DNA of 64,000 nt from Myxococcales bacterium (GTDB lineage: Bacteria > Myxococcota_A > Polyangia > Polyangiales > Ga0077539), in NCBI GenBank assembly GCA_030652255.1, contig JAUSAZ010000194.1, positions 1 to 64,000 on the forward strand, read 5' to 3'. Position 1 is the stretch's first letter; each line of letters begins with the position of its first letter. Under the pieces are notes generated by a model. It did no database searches. It saw only the letters and a list, made by a program, of their open reading frames with translations, and had not been told where the DNA came from. Positions 42,501-50,336 of the stretch are shown in pieces. The position numbers and the translations under genes are program-made.

Positions 42501-45043
42501 AGCCCCAGGAGCAGCGCCACGGCGCCGGTCCAGGGGAGCGGGCGGTCGGCGGCGAGCCAGCCGCCCAGCAGCAGGGCGAGGGTCGCGGGGGCGACGAGCG
42601 AGCGGCGGAGGTTGTCGGCGATCTTCCAGCGGCTGATGAGCGAGAGGGGGTTGTCGAGGCGCTGGCCGTCCCCGCGCGGGGGCGTCGGCAGGAGCCACGG
42701 CGCGATCTGCCAGTCGCCGCGGATCCATCGGTGGCGGCGCAGGCTGGCGGACAGGTAGTGCGAGGGCGTGTCGTCGAAGAGCTCGACGTCGGAGACGAAG
42801 CCCGCGCGGGCGAAGAGCCCTTCGAGCAGGTCGTGGGAGAGCACCGTGCCGTCGGGCACCCGGCCGCGCATCGAGGCCTCGAAGACCCGCAGGTCGTAGA
42901 TGCCCTTGCCCACGAAGGAGCCCTCGCCGAAGAGGTCCTGGTACACGTCGGACACGGCGCTGGTGTACGGGTCGAGGCCCTCCTGGTCGGCGAAGACCCT
43001 GGCGAAGCGGCTCCGTCGCGCGGAGGTCGGGGACACCGACACGCGCGGCTGGAGCACCCCGTAGCCCTCCACCACCACGCCGGTGGCCGGGTCGAGCCGG
43101 GCCTGGTTGAGGGGATGGGCGATCGTCGCGACGAGGCGGGCGGCGGTGCCGGGCGGCAGCTGCGTGTCGGCGTCGAGGGTGAGCACGAAGCGCACGGCGT
43201 GGAGCCACGAGCGGTCTCCCACGACGTCCGTGAACGACGTGTGCGCGTCGCCCAGCAGCAGGCGGTTGAGCTCCTCGATCTTGCCGCGCTTGCGCTCCCA
43301 TCCCATGAAGCGCTGCTCGCCCTCGCTCCACACGCGGCCGCGGTGGAGCAGGTAGAAGCGCCCGCCCTCGTGGGTGCGGTTGAGGCGGTCGATGCCGGCG
43401 CGGGCCGCGCCCAGGAGCTCGGCGTCGTCGGGCGTGCGCGCCGTGTCGGCGTCGGTGAAATCGCTCAGCAGGGCGAAGCGCAGCGCAAGGTCGGGGTTGG
43501 CGAGGAAGCGCAGCTCCAGACCCTCGACCTGCTCCTCGATGGCCTCGAGGCCCGTGAGCATCATCGGCACGACCACCAGGGTGCGGTGCTCGTCCGGGAC
43601 GCCGTCGACGAAGTCCAGCTTGGGGAGCAGCGCGGGGGGAAAGACCGTGGTGACCGCGAGGTTGGCGAGGCTCGCGACGAGCTCGCTCGCGGGCAGCAGG
43701 GCGGCCGCGCCGAGCGCGACGCCGGCGCTGCGGGGGGCGCCGAGGCGCTCGGCGAGGGCCCCGGCGGCGGCGGCGAGGAGCCCGCTGCCGAGGGCGATGG
43801 GCGCGAGGTAGGCGAGGGTCGCGCGGTCGGTCAGGGCGCGGCCGAGGCGCTCGAGCAAGCGCGGCCGGTAGCCGAGCTCGGCCTCCAGCGCGGCGGTGCC
43901 GCGGTCGACGAGGAAGTACCCGATGTGCGCGCGACGGGAGGGGTCGGTGACCTCGCCGGACCGCTCGAGCTCTACGCGGGCGAGGGCGACGGCGCGCTCG
44001 GCGACCTCGTGCTCGGGGCGGCCGGTGCGCCGGGCGAGGCGCTCGACGACGTGGCGGTAGCGGTCGCGGGTGACGAAGTCCATCCGGGGGTAGGTCCCCG
44101 ACGGGTCCTGCCGCAGCGCGCGCTCGACGACGCTGAGCGACTCGAAGACCTTGCTCCAGTCGGTGGCGGTGATGGTCCGCATCGACGTGATGCAGTTGCC
44201 CACGGACACCTGGTTGGCGGCCTGGCTGCGGTGCTCCGCCCGGATCGCCTCCTCGACCGTGGTGCCCTGCTCGCCGATGCGCCGGTCGAGCCACTCGGTC
44301 GCGAGCGAGAGGGCGGGGTGGCGGTCGCGCAGGCGCAGCGCGAGCTCCGTCGCGAACATCGTGGTCGAGGGCAGCACGCGCCGCGACACCCGGTGCTCCA
44401 GCGCCTCGGCCACGCTCGCGGCGCCGCGCGAAGCCAGCAGGGCGAGCTCGTCCGCGAGCGCCGTCGCGGCCTCGCGCTCCACCCGGGCGGCGTCGACCCG
44501 GGCCGCGATGCGCGCCAGCCGGTCGAGGAACCCGTGGCGGAGCGCGATGGGGATCGCCCAAAGCTCGCCGATGGTGAGCGGCGCCACGGCCTGGTAGGCG
44601 GCGAGGAAGCGCACGAGCAGCGCGACGTCGAGCAGGCCGTCGGTGAAGGCGATCAGCTCGACGACGATGGCGAAGGCGCGCGGGTGCCCGGCGAGCGGCC
44701 CCTCGGTGAGCTCCGGGAGCTGGCGGTAGAAGCCCCGCGGGAGGTCCTCCCGGCCCTCGCGGAGCTGCTCGGCGATGACGTGGAAGTTGTCGAGCAGCCA
44801 CTCGCCCGCGGGGGAGATCCAGCCCCCGGACTCCGCGGCCTTCAGCGTCGCGCGGTAGTTGTCCACCAGCTGCCGGTGGTTGGCCCGCAGCAGCGCGATG
44901 TAGTCCTCGTTGTGGCGCGGCGTGGCCCGGCGGGTGCGGCCCACATGGGCGCGCGCGAGCTGCTCCGCGAGCGCGTCGAGGCGCTCGACCGTGAGGTGCT
45001 CCGGCGGCGGCGGGAGGTCCTGCGCGGCGACGACGGGGCTCAT
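36560..45043 (-). CDS. ndvB: cyclic beta-1,2-glucan synthase (GT84 - GH94)
   Basis: A giant inner-membrane enzyme of 2827 residues, similar in length and order to ChvB/NdvB/Cgs. It builds beta-1,2-glucan from UDP-glucose, trims it with a phosphorylase domain and cyclises it. An N-terminal helical region (1-400) is followed by membrane segments (about 405-470) and GT84, with LTLDADTQLPPG (Asp about 624-626) and RRHRWIRGDWQ (about 780). More membrane segments (about 815-1000) and a glucoamylase-like region precede two GH94-type supersandwiches and a C-terminal (alpha/alpha)6 domain with GCGDWNDGMSRVG (catalytic Asp about 2505). Product role: periplasmic osmoregulation or surface glycan. An outer-membrane protein lies downstream. 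Confidence 0.93.
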   Translation of the reverse strand: MSPVVAAQDLPPPPEHLTVERLDALAEQLARAHVGRTRRATPRHNEDYIALLRANHRQLVDNYRATLKAAESGGWISPAGEWLLDNFHVIAEQLREGREDLPRGFYRQLPELTEGPLAGHPRAFAIVVELIAFTDGLLDVALLVRFLAAYQAVAPLTIGELWAIPIALRHGFLDRLARIAARVDAARVEREAATALADELALLASRGAASVAEALEHRVSRRVLPSTTMFATELALRLRDRHPALSLATEWLDRRIGEQGTTVEEAIRAEHRSQAANQVSVGNCITSMRTITATDWSKVFESLSVVERALRQDPSGTYPRMDFVTRDRYRHVVERLARRTGRPEHEVAERAVALARVELERSGEVTDPSRRAHIGYFLVDRGTAALEAELGYRPRLLERLGRALTDRATLAYLAPIALGSGLLAAAAGALAERLGAPRSAGVALGAAALLPASELVASLANLAVTTVFPPALLPKLDFVDGVPDEHRTLVVVPMMLTGLEAIEEQVEGLELRFLANPDLALRFALLSDFTDADTARTPDDAELLGAARAGIDRLNRTHEGGRFYLLHRGRVWSEGEQRFMGWERKRGKIEELNRLLLGDAHTSFTDVVGDRSWLHAVRFVLTLDADTQLPPGTAARLVATIAHPLNQARLDPATGVVVEGYGVLQPRVSVSPTSARRSRFARVFADQEGLDPYTSAVSDVYQDLFGEGSFVGKGIYDLRVFEASMRGRVPDGTVLSHDLLEGLFARAGFVSDVELFDDTPSHYLSASLRRHRWIRGDWQIAPWLLPTPPRGDGQRLDNPLSLISRWKIADNLRRSLVAPATLALLLGGWLAADRPLPWTGAVALLLGLPIVAHWASAAARRPRYATWGAHVGRTLGDAAQNSLRLAVTLLFLPHDAGVSVDAIARVGWRRFVSRRGLLEWITAAQAERSAGRTLASAYGAMGASLLPAAAAVGLAARGDVGPAAALAPLVVAWALAPAVAVWLGQCPPEPRPVVGAVGRYFLRRTARKTWSYFTTFVTAEDHFLPPDNFQDDPAPLVAHRTSPTNMGLALLANFAAVDLGYLGLRGCVDRLERALGTMERLERHRGHFLNWYDTRSLAPLPPAYVSTVDSGNLAGVFIALKQACLRATSLPPIAQISEGVEDTLRLLDEEIDRSGDPSLRGLRARTSSFEQLLGRAPAGPGGREAWLTSLHDAASALHAEITALASQADDPRYREVTRWSGALVSQVASHLDDAPEPEPGPVLRSRLRSLAARADALLEAMDFRFLYHRDRQLFSIGYDVGGERLDGSFYDLLASESRLGSFVAIAKGDAPVRHWYKLGRALAPVGRRRALLSWTGTMFEYLMPSLLMRSYRNTLLDETARAVVERQVAYGQDSHVPWGISESAYNARDLQLNYQYGPFGVPGLGIKRGLGEDLVVAPYATALALLVDPNGAVENLWRLVAEGLEGAYGFYESIDYTPGRVPDGQRGAVVRTFMAHHQGMSLLAIAEHLGGGRMVERFHADPRVRATELLLQERVPREAPIEERAAEHEPPPRPAREVPREEWRPFRVDARPEVHLLSNGSYSVMVTGAGGGSSRRRELAVSRWREDPTRDAWGQFIYVREPRDGRFWSATHHPVDDAPGTKELCFPVDRAEFRRVADGVETNLVISVATQDDAEVRALKITNQTDESRNFEVTSYLEVVLATPAADAAHQAFAKLFVETEHLPAFDALIASRRPRSAEEARVWAVHVCAVEGEVVGPHEHETDRARFLGRGRTARHPAAMDGPLAGTTGAVLDPVFSLRRRVRVGAGRSARLLFTTAVADTREAALLLAEKYADATCANRASVLAWTHAQSQLHYLDIGADDAKLFLRLAARVLYAGRELRAREDVIARNRRGQSGLWAYGISGDVPIVLLRVSGEEHIGLLREALHAHEYWRMRGLTVDLVVLNEHPPSYLQAFHDQLVGVVRSGPSAFLVDRPGGIFVRRADIMPAEDQTLLIAAARAVLSGSRGTLAEQVDRPAELVELPAALVARHHRVEARGTVAPAEPLRFPTALGGFSADGREYVIRLGPKQWTPAPWVNVLANPGFGALVSEAGSGYEWAENSHENRLTEWTNDPVADPATGAIYVRDDETGAFWTPTPLPIRGDGSFEVRHGQGYSVFRSIVAGIAQSLTVFVAADDPVKISRLTLRNTSRLPRRLTVTAYVEWTLGVLRPTDGMHVVTCLDAESGAFFARNTYPNDFGSRLAFADTSPRFRSYTGDRAEVLGFHGDPAHPAALRRVGLSNRVGAGYDPCAALQVEVVLGPGEEREVVIVVGQVIEASHARALIARYRAPGAAGRELDAVKRRWDELLGAVQVRTPDQGLDLLVNRWLLYQSVACRLWGRTGLYQSGGAYGFRDQLQDVTALVYSRPDLAREHILRAAARQFPEGDAQHWWHPPSGRGVRTRFADDYLWLPLVTAHYVATTGDAAVLDESVPFIDARALEPGEQEAYLLPTLSEQHATLYEHCTRALDRSLVTGPHGLPLIGCGDWNDGMSRVGVEGRGESVWMAWFLITTIERFAVLLDERGDAERAERYRAHAAALKASAEEHAWDGDWYLRAFFDDGTPLGTAQGEECRIDSLTQSWGVISGAADPARAARALASVEEHLVDRAHGVVRLLAPPFDRTPHDPGYIKGYVPGVRENGGQYTHAAAWVVLAETMLGRGDAAGDLLRMINPVHITATSEGLARYRVEPYVVAADLASVAPHAGRGGWTWYTGSASWVYRVALESVLGFTVRGDVLTIDPCVPAAWKGFTITWKRGTTTWEITVENPDGVQRGVASVTVDGRGLDDHRVALVADGAVHAVRVLLGAPR

Positions 45044-45136
45044 CGCCTCACCCCGGGCTCAGCCAGCTCGCTCCGCCGTGACGATCTCCAGGTGAGCGAG
45101 GCAAACTGCCACGGCGTGACATTCATGCAGGGCCCC

Positions 45137-45580
45137 TCAGCGCCCGGGCGCACTGGGGGAGGGCGGCGCTGCGATGGCCGAGCCGCGGGGCGGCGTCGGC
45201 AGGTGCCTGCGCCCCTGGGCCTCATGGGCGGCGCGCTTGATGGCGCCGTGGTGCCGCAGGAGCGTGCTCGAAATCTGGAACGGCAGCTTGAGCTCGCAGA
45301 CCTGCTCGTAGCACCGGACGAGGGCCTCCTCGCGGCGCGCCCGATCCTCCGCGGGCGTGAGCGCACGCGGTGAAAACAGCCCTACCAGCGTCTGCCACGG
45401 GTCGCTGTGGGGGCGCGCGCCCGCGTCGGCGATGACCCCGCGCAGCTCGGCGAGCAGCGCCGCGCGCTCGGCCCGGGAGAGCCCCTCGCCGTCGTCTGCG
45501 GCCGCGTTGAGCGCCTCGTCCCACGCGCGGAAGCGGGCGATGAGCTGTTGCAGTGCGGGGGCGAAATCTGCGGTCTCCAT
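45137..45580 (-). CDS. small helical hypothetical protein
   Basis: A 147-residue soluble protein. ATG 45580 has GAGGG 7 nt upstream. The chain is alpha-helical: FAPALQQLIARFRAWDEAL, RAERAALLAELRGVIADAG, EEALVRCYEQVCELKLPFQ, ending in a basic then Pro/Ser/Ala-rich tail. No family is recognised. It lies 93 bp upstream of the cyclic glucan synthase on the same strand, so it might be cotranscribed, but no functional link is evident. Confidence 0.7.
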   Translation of the reverse strand: METADFAPALQQLIARFRAWDEALNAAADDGEGLSRAERAALLAELRGVIADAGARPHSDPWQTLVGLFSPRALTPAEDRARREEALVRCYEQVCELKLPFQISSTLLRHHGAIKRAAHEAQGRRHLPTPPRGSAIAAPPSPSAPGR

Positions 45581-45678
45581 GCGATACCCTCCGGTTGCGA
45601 GATGTCGTCGACGACGACGCTGAAGCGCCCCTGCGCAATCCACGTGCCACCGCCGTCGGCGAGAGAAAGTCCCCACCG

Positions 45679-46245
45679 ATGCCCTCCCCGAAGCTCCGCG
45701 TCGCGCCGATGGCCACCCCCTTCCAGGTGGTGCTGGTCGAGCCCGAGATCCCCCAGAACACGGGCAACATCGCCCGCCTGTGCGCCGCCACGCAGAGCCC
45801 GCTGCACCTCGTCGGGCGCCTCGGGTTCCGCATCGACGACCGCAGCGTGCGCCGCGCGGGCATCGACTACTGGCACCTCGTCGCGCTGCACACGCACCCC
45901 GACTGGTCGACCTTCGCGCTCACGCACGCGCGCCTCCGCCCGCCCGGGCGGGTTCGTCTCTTCAGCGCCACCGGTCGCCGCAGCTACGTCGACGCGGGCT
46001 TCGCGCCCGGCGACGCGCTGGTGTTCGGTCGCGAGTCGAGCGGCATCCCGCAGGAGGTGCTCGACCGCTACCCCGACGACGTCTACGGCATCCCCACGGC
46101 GGGCGCGGTGCGCTCGCTCAACCTCGCCAGCGCCGCGGCCATCGTGGTGTACGAGGCGATGCGCTCCGTCGGGGCGCTCGACGGCGCGCGCATGGAGGAC
46201 GCGGCCGGCGACGCGCACCCCGAGCCCGACGACTTCGTGCGCTAG
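45679..46245 (+). CDS. trmL: tRNA (cytidine(34)-2'-O)-methyltransferase
   Basis: A 188-residue SPOUT methyltransferase that 2'-O-methylates the wobble base of certain leucine tRNAs using S-adenosylmethionine. The family hallmarks are VVLVEPEIPQNTGNIARLCA at the start, HLVGRLGFRIDD, the knot motifs VFGRESSGIPQEVL, and YGIPTAGAVRSLNLASAAAIVVYE at the end. ATG 45679 or ATG 45709 may be used; the family usually begins nearer the second. It is divergent from the helical hypothetical gene. Confidence 0.95.
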   Translation: MPSPKLRVAPMATPFQVVLVEPEIPQNTGNIARLCAATQSPLHLVGRLGFRIDDRSVRRAGIDYWHLVALHTHPDWSTFALTHARLRPPGRVRLFSATGRRSYVDAGFAPGDALVFGRESSGIPQEVLDRYPDDVYGIPTAGAVRSLNLASAAAIVVYEAMRSVGALDGARMEDAAGDAHPEPDDFVR

Positions 46246-46297
46246 GTCTGCGCGGGGTCTTGCGCCCGACGCGCCCCGTGCGCCAGGGTCGGCGCCG

Positions 46298-46813
46298 ATG
46301 CGACGATCGACCCTCGCGGTGTGGCTGTTGTCCGGCGGGCTCCTCGCGGGCGAGGCGGGCGCCACACCCCGCGCGCTCCCCCCGGCCGAGCGCGCGGAGA
46401 TCACCGCCCTCGCGCGGCGGGTGCTGGAGTTCGTGCGCGACGGCGGCCCCGGCCCGGCGGGGTTGTTCCCGACGGCGGCCGAGCTGCGGGCGGTGTACGG
46501 GCTGCGCGACCCCGGCGACGCCGGGCCCGACGGCGGCGGGATGATGGTGCAGCGCCAGCTCGAGGCGCTCGGCCGCGACGCGCGCGACCTGCGACCGAGG
46601 CTCGCGGGCGCGCGGTTCCGCGGCATCGCGGGCGGGGCGTTCGCGCGCAACACCATCGACCCGCGGCGCTGCGGGCGCTTCGGCGCGCCGGGCTCCCTCT
46701 GCGCCGACGGCCCGGTGATCGAGTACGCGGTGGGGCCGAGCGTGCGGCGCCTGCGCATCGACACCATCGTCCGCGTGGGCGGCCGCTGGCGGGTGCTCGA
46801 CCTGCGACCCTGA
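46298..46813 (+). CDS. exported hypothetical protein
   Basis: A 171-residue protein with a signal peptide (about residues 1-22, ending AGA-TP). The mature part is helical then beta, with EITALARRVLEFVRDG and the end DTIVRVGGRWRVLDLRP, which resembles the last strand of an NTF2/SnoaL-like or similar periplasmic fold. Two cysteines are present in the middle. No family can be named. It is 52 bp downstream of trmL and ends 6 bp before the convergent SDR gene. Confidence 0.72.
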   Translation: MRRSTLAVWLLSGGLLAGEAGATPRALPPAERAEITALARRVLEFVRDGGPGPAGLFPTAAELRAVYGLRDPGDAGPDGGGMMVQRQLEALGRDARDLRPRLAGARFRGIAGGAFARNTIDPRRCGRFGAPGSLCADGPVIEYAVGPSVRRLRIDTIVRVGGRWRVLDLRP

Positions 46814-46819
46814 GGGCCG

Positions 46820-47638
46820 TCAGGCGTCGCGGGCCTTGCGGCTGCCCACCCGAGGGGCGGCGAGGCGGAAGATCGCCCGCGTGAGGGCCGGGGCGTGCCG
46901 CGCCATGGCGACACCGAACTTACCGTGCAGCGTAAGGATCAGCTCGTCGTCGCGGCGCGCGACGGCGTCGGCGATCTTCCGCGCGGCGGTCATCGCGGGC
47001 ATGAGCAGCCACGACGGCACGGTCTCCTTGCGCGACTCCTTGAAGGAGCCCTGCCGGTCGACCCGGCGGATCTCGCTCTCGATGAAGCCCGGCGCGACGT
47101 GCGTGACGCTGATGCCCTTCATCGCCCACTCGGTGCGCAGCCCGTCGCAGAACGACGTCACGCAGGCCTTGGACATGTTGTAGGCCATGCTCGCCGGGGC
47201 GGGCACGAAGGCCGCCACGCTCCCGATGGCGACGAAGCACCCCTTCGAGCGGGCGAGCGCCGGGAGCGCGGCCTTGGCGGTGCGCATCACGCCGTAGACG
47301 TTGGTCTCGAACTGCCGGCGCACGTCGTCGAGGGAGAGCTGGTCGAAGGTGCCGTCGACGCCGAAGCCCGCGTTGGCGATGACCACGTCGAGGCCGCCGA
47401 AGACCTCCACCGCCCGCGCCACGGCCGCCTCGCAGTCGCCGTCGTGGGTGACGTCGCAGGCCACGGCCAGGCTGTGGCCGTCGCCCCCCAGGGCCTGGGC
47501 CAGCGCCGCGATGCGCTCCACCCGCCGGGCCAGCAGCACGGTCTTCCACCCGCGCCGCGCGTACTCCCGCGCCATCGCCTCGCCGATGCCCGACGAAGCC
47601 CCCGTGATCAGCACCACCCCCGCCGCGCCCGTCGCCAT
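46820..47638 (-). CDS. short-chain dehydrogenase/reductase (SDR)
   Basis: A 272-residue classical SDR oxidoreductase. ATG 47638 follows a GGAAGGAG ribosome site; the longer open frame above it is not coding. The Rossmann motif is TGASSGIGEAMA, followed by NAG (IANAGFG), the catalytic Ser (AIGSVAAF) and YNMSK with Tyr and Lys four residues apart. The substrate-loop region VAPGFIESEIRRVDRQGSFK and a C-terminal extension are like those of fatty-acyl or ketone reductases of the DltE type. The substrate is unknown. Monocistronic. Confidence 0.93.
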   Translation of the reverse strand: MATGAAGVVLITGASSGIGEAMAREYARRGWKTVLLARRVERIAALAQALGGDGHSLAVACDVTHDGDCEAAVARAVEVFGGLDVVIANAGFGVDGTFDQLSLDDVRRQFETNVYGVMRTAKAALPALARSKGCFVAIGSVAAFVPAPASMAYNMSKACVTSFCDGLRTEWAMKGISVTHVAPGFIESEIRRVDRQGSFKESRKETVPSWLLMPAMTAARKIADAVARRDDELILTLHGKFGVAMARHAPALTRAIFRLAAPRVGSRKARDA

Positions 47639-47781
47639 CGTCACCCACGCTCCTTCCGGCCGCGCCCGCCGAACCCCCCGCACGTTGACCGGGGGGACCT
47701 CGGGTCGCCGTCGGGGGCTTGTACACCCGATCGCGTGGAATGCTGACCCCGCCGCGGGTGATCTGTTAGCGTCGCGCGGCC

Positions 47782-49704
47782 ATGCGTAGAACGGTGGGAA
47801 CTCTCTCGGCGATCGCGGCTTCACTCGGCCTCCTGGGCCTCGCCCCGGAGGCCCGCGCGCAGGACGCGCTGCCCGCGGACACGGGCTTCGACCTGAGGTT
47901 GTTCCGCCACGCCATCGACTCGAAGGGGCAGTTCACGGTCAACGGCACCGACACCCTGGGGCACCTGAACACGTCCTTCGGGCTCGTGGTCGACTGGGGC
48001 CGCGGGCTCGCCCGGCAGGGCACGCTGCTGCGCGGGATGCAGTCCGAGACGCAGGTGCCCCTGGTGGAGAACCTCTTCACCGGCACCTTCTCGGCCAACC
48101 TCGGGCTCTTCAACCGCCTCGTGGTGGGCCTCCAGCTCCCGGTGCACCTCGTCGGCGGCCCCGGGCCCGGCGGCACCGACGGCACGCTCCAGCCCATCGC
48201 CGGGTACACCCCGCAGAACGGCGGGCTCGACTTCCAGGGCTTCGGCTCGATCTCGCTGCACGCCAAGCTGAGGCTGCTGCCGCCCACGGTCACCACGTGG
48301 GGCCTCGCGCTCATCATGCAGGCGGGCATCCCCCTCTCGTCGGGGCCGAGCAACTTCGCGGGTGACCCCGGGGTGATGCTCTGGCCCTCCATCGCCGCGG
48401 AGTGGCACCCGGTCTCGCGCTTCCGCATGGACCTCAACCTCGGGTACCGCCTCGGGCTGGGCACCGCCGCGCGGCTGGTCGACACCACCTACGGCTCGCC
48501 GGTCACCGCGGGCCTCGGGATGAGCGTGCGCGTCGGCCCGGCGCTCGACCTCGTGGCGGAGGTTTACGGGGGCACGTATTCCAACGCGATGTTCGGCGCC
48601 AACAGCACGCCCTTCGAGGCGGTGGGCGGGCTCAAGATCTTCGTGGTCGACAACAGCTACCTGATGCTCGGCGCGGGCCGGCGCATCACCGGGAGCGACG
48701 CCGCGGCCGACCTGCGGGCCTTCGTGGGCTTCGTGTTCGAGCCCTCCATCGGCGACCGGGACGGCGACGGGTTCCGCGACGACGTCGACCGGTGCCCGGA
48801 CAGCCCCGAGGACTTCGACGGCTTCGAGGACACCGACGGCTGCCCCGAGCCGGACAACGACCAGGACGGCATCCGGGACGGCGACGACCAGTGCCCGCTC
48901 ACTCCGGAAGACCGCGACGGGGTGGCCGACGAGGACGGCTGCCCCGACCGGGACAACAACGACCGCGACGGCGACGGCATCCTGGACAACGTCGACCGCT
49001 GCCCCGACGAGCCCGAGGACCGCGACAACTTCGAGGACACCGACGGCTGCCCCGACCCGGACAACGACCGCGACGGCATCCTCGACCGGGTCGACCTGTG
49101 CCCCAACGACCCCGAAGACCGCGACAACTTCGAGGACGACAACGGCTGCCCCGACCCGGACAACGACCACGACCGCATCCCGGACGTGCGCGACCGCTGC
49201 CCCAACGACCCGGAGACCTACAACGCCCACGAGGACGAGGACGGCTGCCCCGACCAGGGCGTGGCGGTGCTCGAGGAGAACACCATCCGCATCCTCCAGG
49301 CGATCAACTTCGAGACCGACTCGGCGCAGATCCGCCCGGAGAGCATGCCCATCATCGAGGCCGTGGCGGCGACGCTGCGGGCCAACGACCAGATCCAGCT
49401 GTTGCAGGTGCAGGGGCACGCCGACGAGCGCGGCGACGACGACCACAACCTCCAGCTCACGCGCGACCGCGCGGCGAGCGTGGTGGCGGCGCTCACCCAG
49501 CGCGGCGTCGGGGCCGAGCGGCTGCACGCCGCGGGCTACGGCGAGCGCTGTCCGGTCAACCCGGGGCGCGGCCCCGTCGCGTGGGCGGCCAACCGGCGGG
49601 TGGTGTTCCTCATCCTGCGTACGTCCGCGGGGCCGACGCGGGTGACCATCGCGTGCCCGGCGGGCGAAGACCTCATCCCCGACGAGGACCGCGACCTCCG
49701 TTGA
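47782..49704 (+). CDS. OmpA-family protein with thrombospondin type 3 repeats
   Basis: A 640-residue outer-membrane protein. Signal peptide (about 1-26, ending ARAQ), then a beta-barrel-like domain (about 30-325), five or six thrombospondin type 3 calcium repeats (about 330-495; units such as DRDGDGILDNVDRCPDEPED), and an OmpA C-terminal peptidoglycan-binding domain (about 500-615; INFETDSAQIRPES, GHADERGDDDHNLQLTRDRA, GYGER). The repeats have Asp/Cys spacing fit for calcium. This chain links the outer membrane to the wall and is common in Myxococcota. TAGCGT (47767-47772) lies 9 nt before the ATG. Confidence 0.93.
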   Translation: MRRTVGTLSAIAASLGLLGLAPEARAQDALPADTGFDLRLFRHAIDSKGQFTVNGTDTLGHLNTSFGLVVDWGRGLARQGTLLRGMQSETQVPLVENLFTGTFSANLGLFNRLVVGLQLPVHLVGGPGPGGTDGTLQPIAGYTPQNGGLDFQGFGSISLHAKLRLLPPTVTTWGLALIMQAGIPLSSGPSNFAGDPGVMLWPSIAAEWHPVSRFRMDLNLGYRLGLGTAARLVDTTYGSPVTAGLGMSVRVGPALDLVAEVYGGTYSNAMFGANSTPFEAVGGLKIFVVDNSYLMLGAGRRITGSDAAADLRAFVGFVFEPSIGDRDGDGFRDDVDRCPDSPEDFDGFEDTDGCPEPDNDQDGIRDGDDQCPLTPEDRDGVADEDGCPDRDNNDRDGDGILDNVDRCPDEPEDRDNFEDTDGCPDPDNDRDGILDRVDLCPNDPEDRDNFEDDNGCPDPDNDHDRIPDVRDRCPNDPETYNAHEDEDGCPDQGVAVLEENTIRILQAINFETDSAQIRPESMPIIEAVAATLRANDQIQLLQVQGHADERGDDDHNLQLTRDRAASVVAALTQRGVGAERLHAAGYGERCPVNPGRGPVAWAANRRVVFLILRTSAGPTRVTIACPAGEDLIPDEDRDLR

Positions 49705-49763
49705 GACGCTTCGCGCCATCGGCGTAGTGCCGCGGCGGCTCCTTGCGGTATGGTCCCCGGAAC

Positions 49764-50336
49764 ATGTCGACCGAAGCCCTGGACACGATCGCTGAAGCCT
49801 GGCTCTCGAGCCTGCAACAAGACATCAAGGAGTTCGTCCGCGTCGTCTGCGACGACCCGGAGCTCGACGAGTCGCTGCGCGACCGCGTGCACGGCGCGGT
49901 GTTCTACGCGCTCGTGCCGGGCGACGTGATCCCCGACTCCATCGGCGTGCTGGGCTACCTCGACGACGCGCTGGCGCTGCGCATCGCCCTCGACGAGGTG
50001 CGCCGCGAGGCGCCCGAGCGCTTCGAGTCGTGGCGCGACCGCATCCCGGAGATGATCGAGAGCGCGGGCGACGCGCTGGCGACCTTCCGCGAGTCGCTCG
50101 ACGAGGCGACCTACGAGGCCTTCCGGCAGCGGGTGTTCGCCATCGAGAAGGTGGAGTTCAAGGGCCGCCGCGCGAGCGAGGTGGCCCAGGGCAAGGTCGA
50201 CCCCGGGTGGCTCGCCGCCGAGGTGTCGGTGCTCGCGCTCAAGCTCGACTTCAAGCCCGCCGCCGTCAGGGCCGCGGCGAAGCGGGTCGACAGCGCGCTG
50301 CAGACCTTCCATCAGCGCCTGCAGCCCCGTCGCTGA
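49764..50336 (+). CDS. DUF1232 (YkvA-like) protein
   Basis: A 190-residue protein. A DUF1232 core at about residues 38-75, with YALVPGDVIPDSIGVLGYLDDALAL, matches the family pattern (YxxxPxDxIPDxxPxxGxLDD), which forms a short hydrophobic helical pair of unknown role. The rest is helical and charged. TATGGT (49749-49754) ends 9 nt before the ATG. Its 3' end overlaps the convergent membrane-protein gene by 71 bp. Confidence 0.85.
   Translation: MSTEALDTIAEAWLSSLQQDIKEFVRVVCDDPELDESLRDRVHGAVFYALVPGDVIPDSIGVLGYLDDALALRIALDEVRREAPERFESWRDRIPEMIESAGDALATFRESLDEATYEAFRQRVFAIEKVEFKGRRASEVAQGKVDPGWLAAEVSVLALKLDFKPAAVRAAAKRVDSALQTFHQRLQPRR

Noticed and set aside
45044..45136. Possible sigma54 promoter before the cyclic glucan synthase
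   Set aside because: TGGCAGTTTGC is present, but the spacing between GG and GC does not fit the -24/-12 pattern.
41471..45373. Plus-strand open frame of 1300 codons opposite the cyclic glucan synthase
   Set aside because: It is the antisense shadow of a GC-rich gene. Its product is Arg/Gly/Val/His-rich low complexity with no domain, whereas the minus strand encodes a complete known enzyme.
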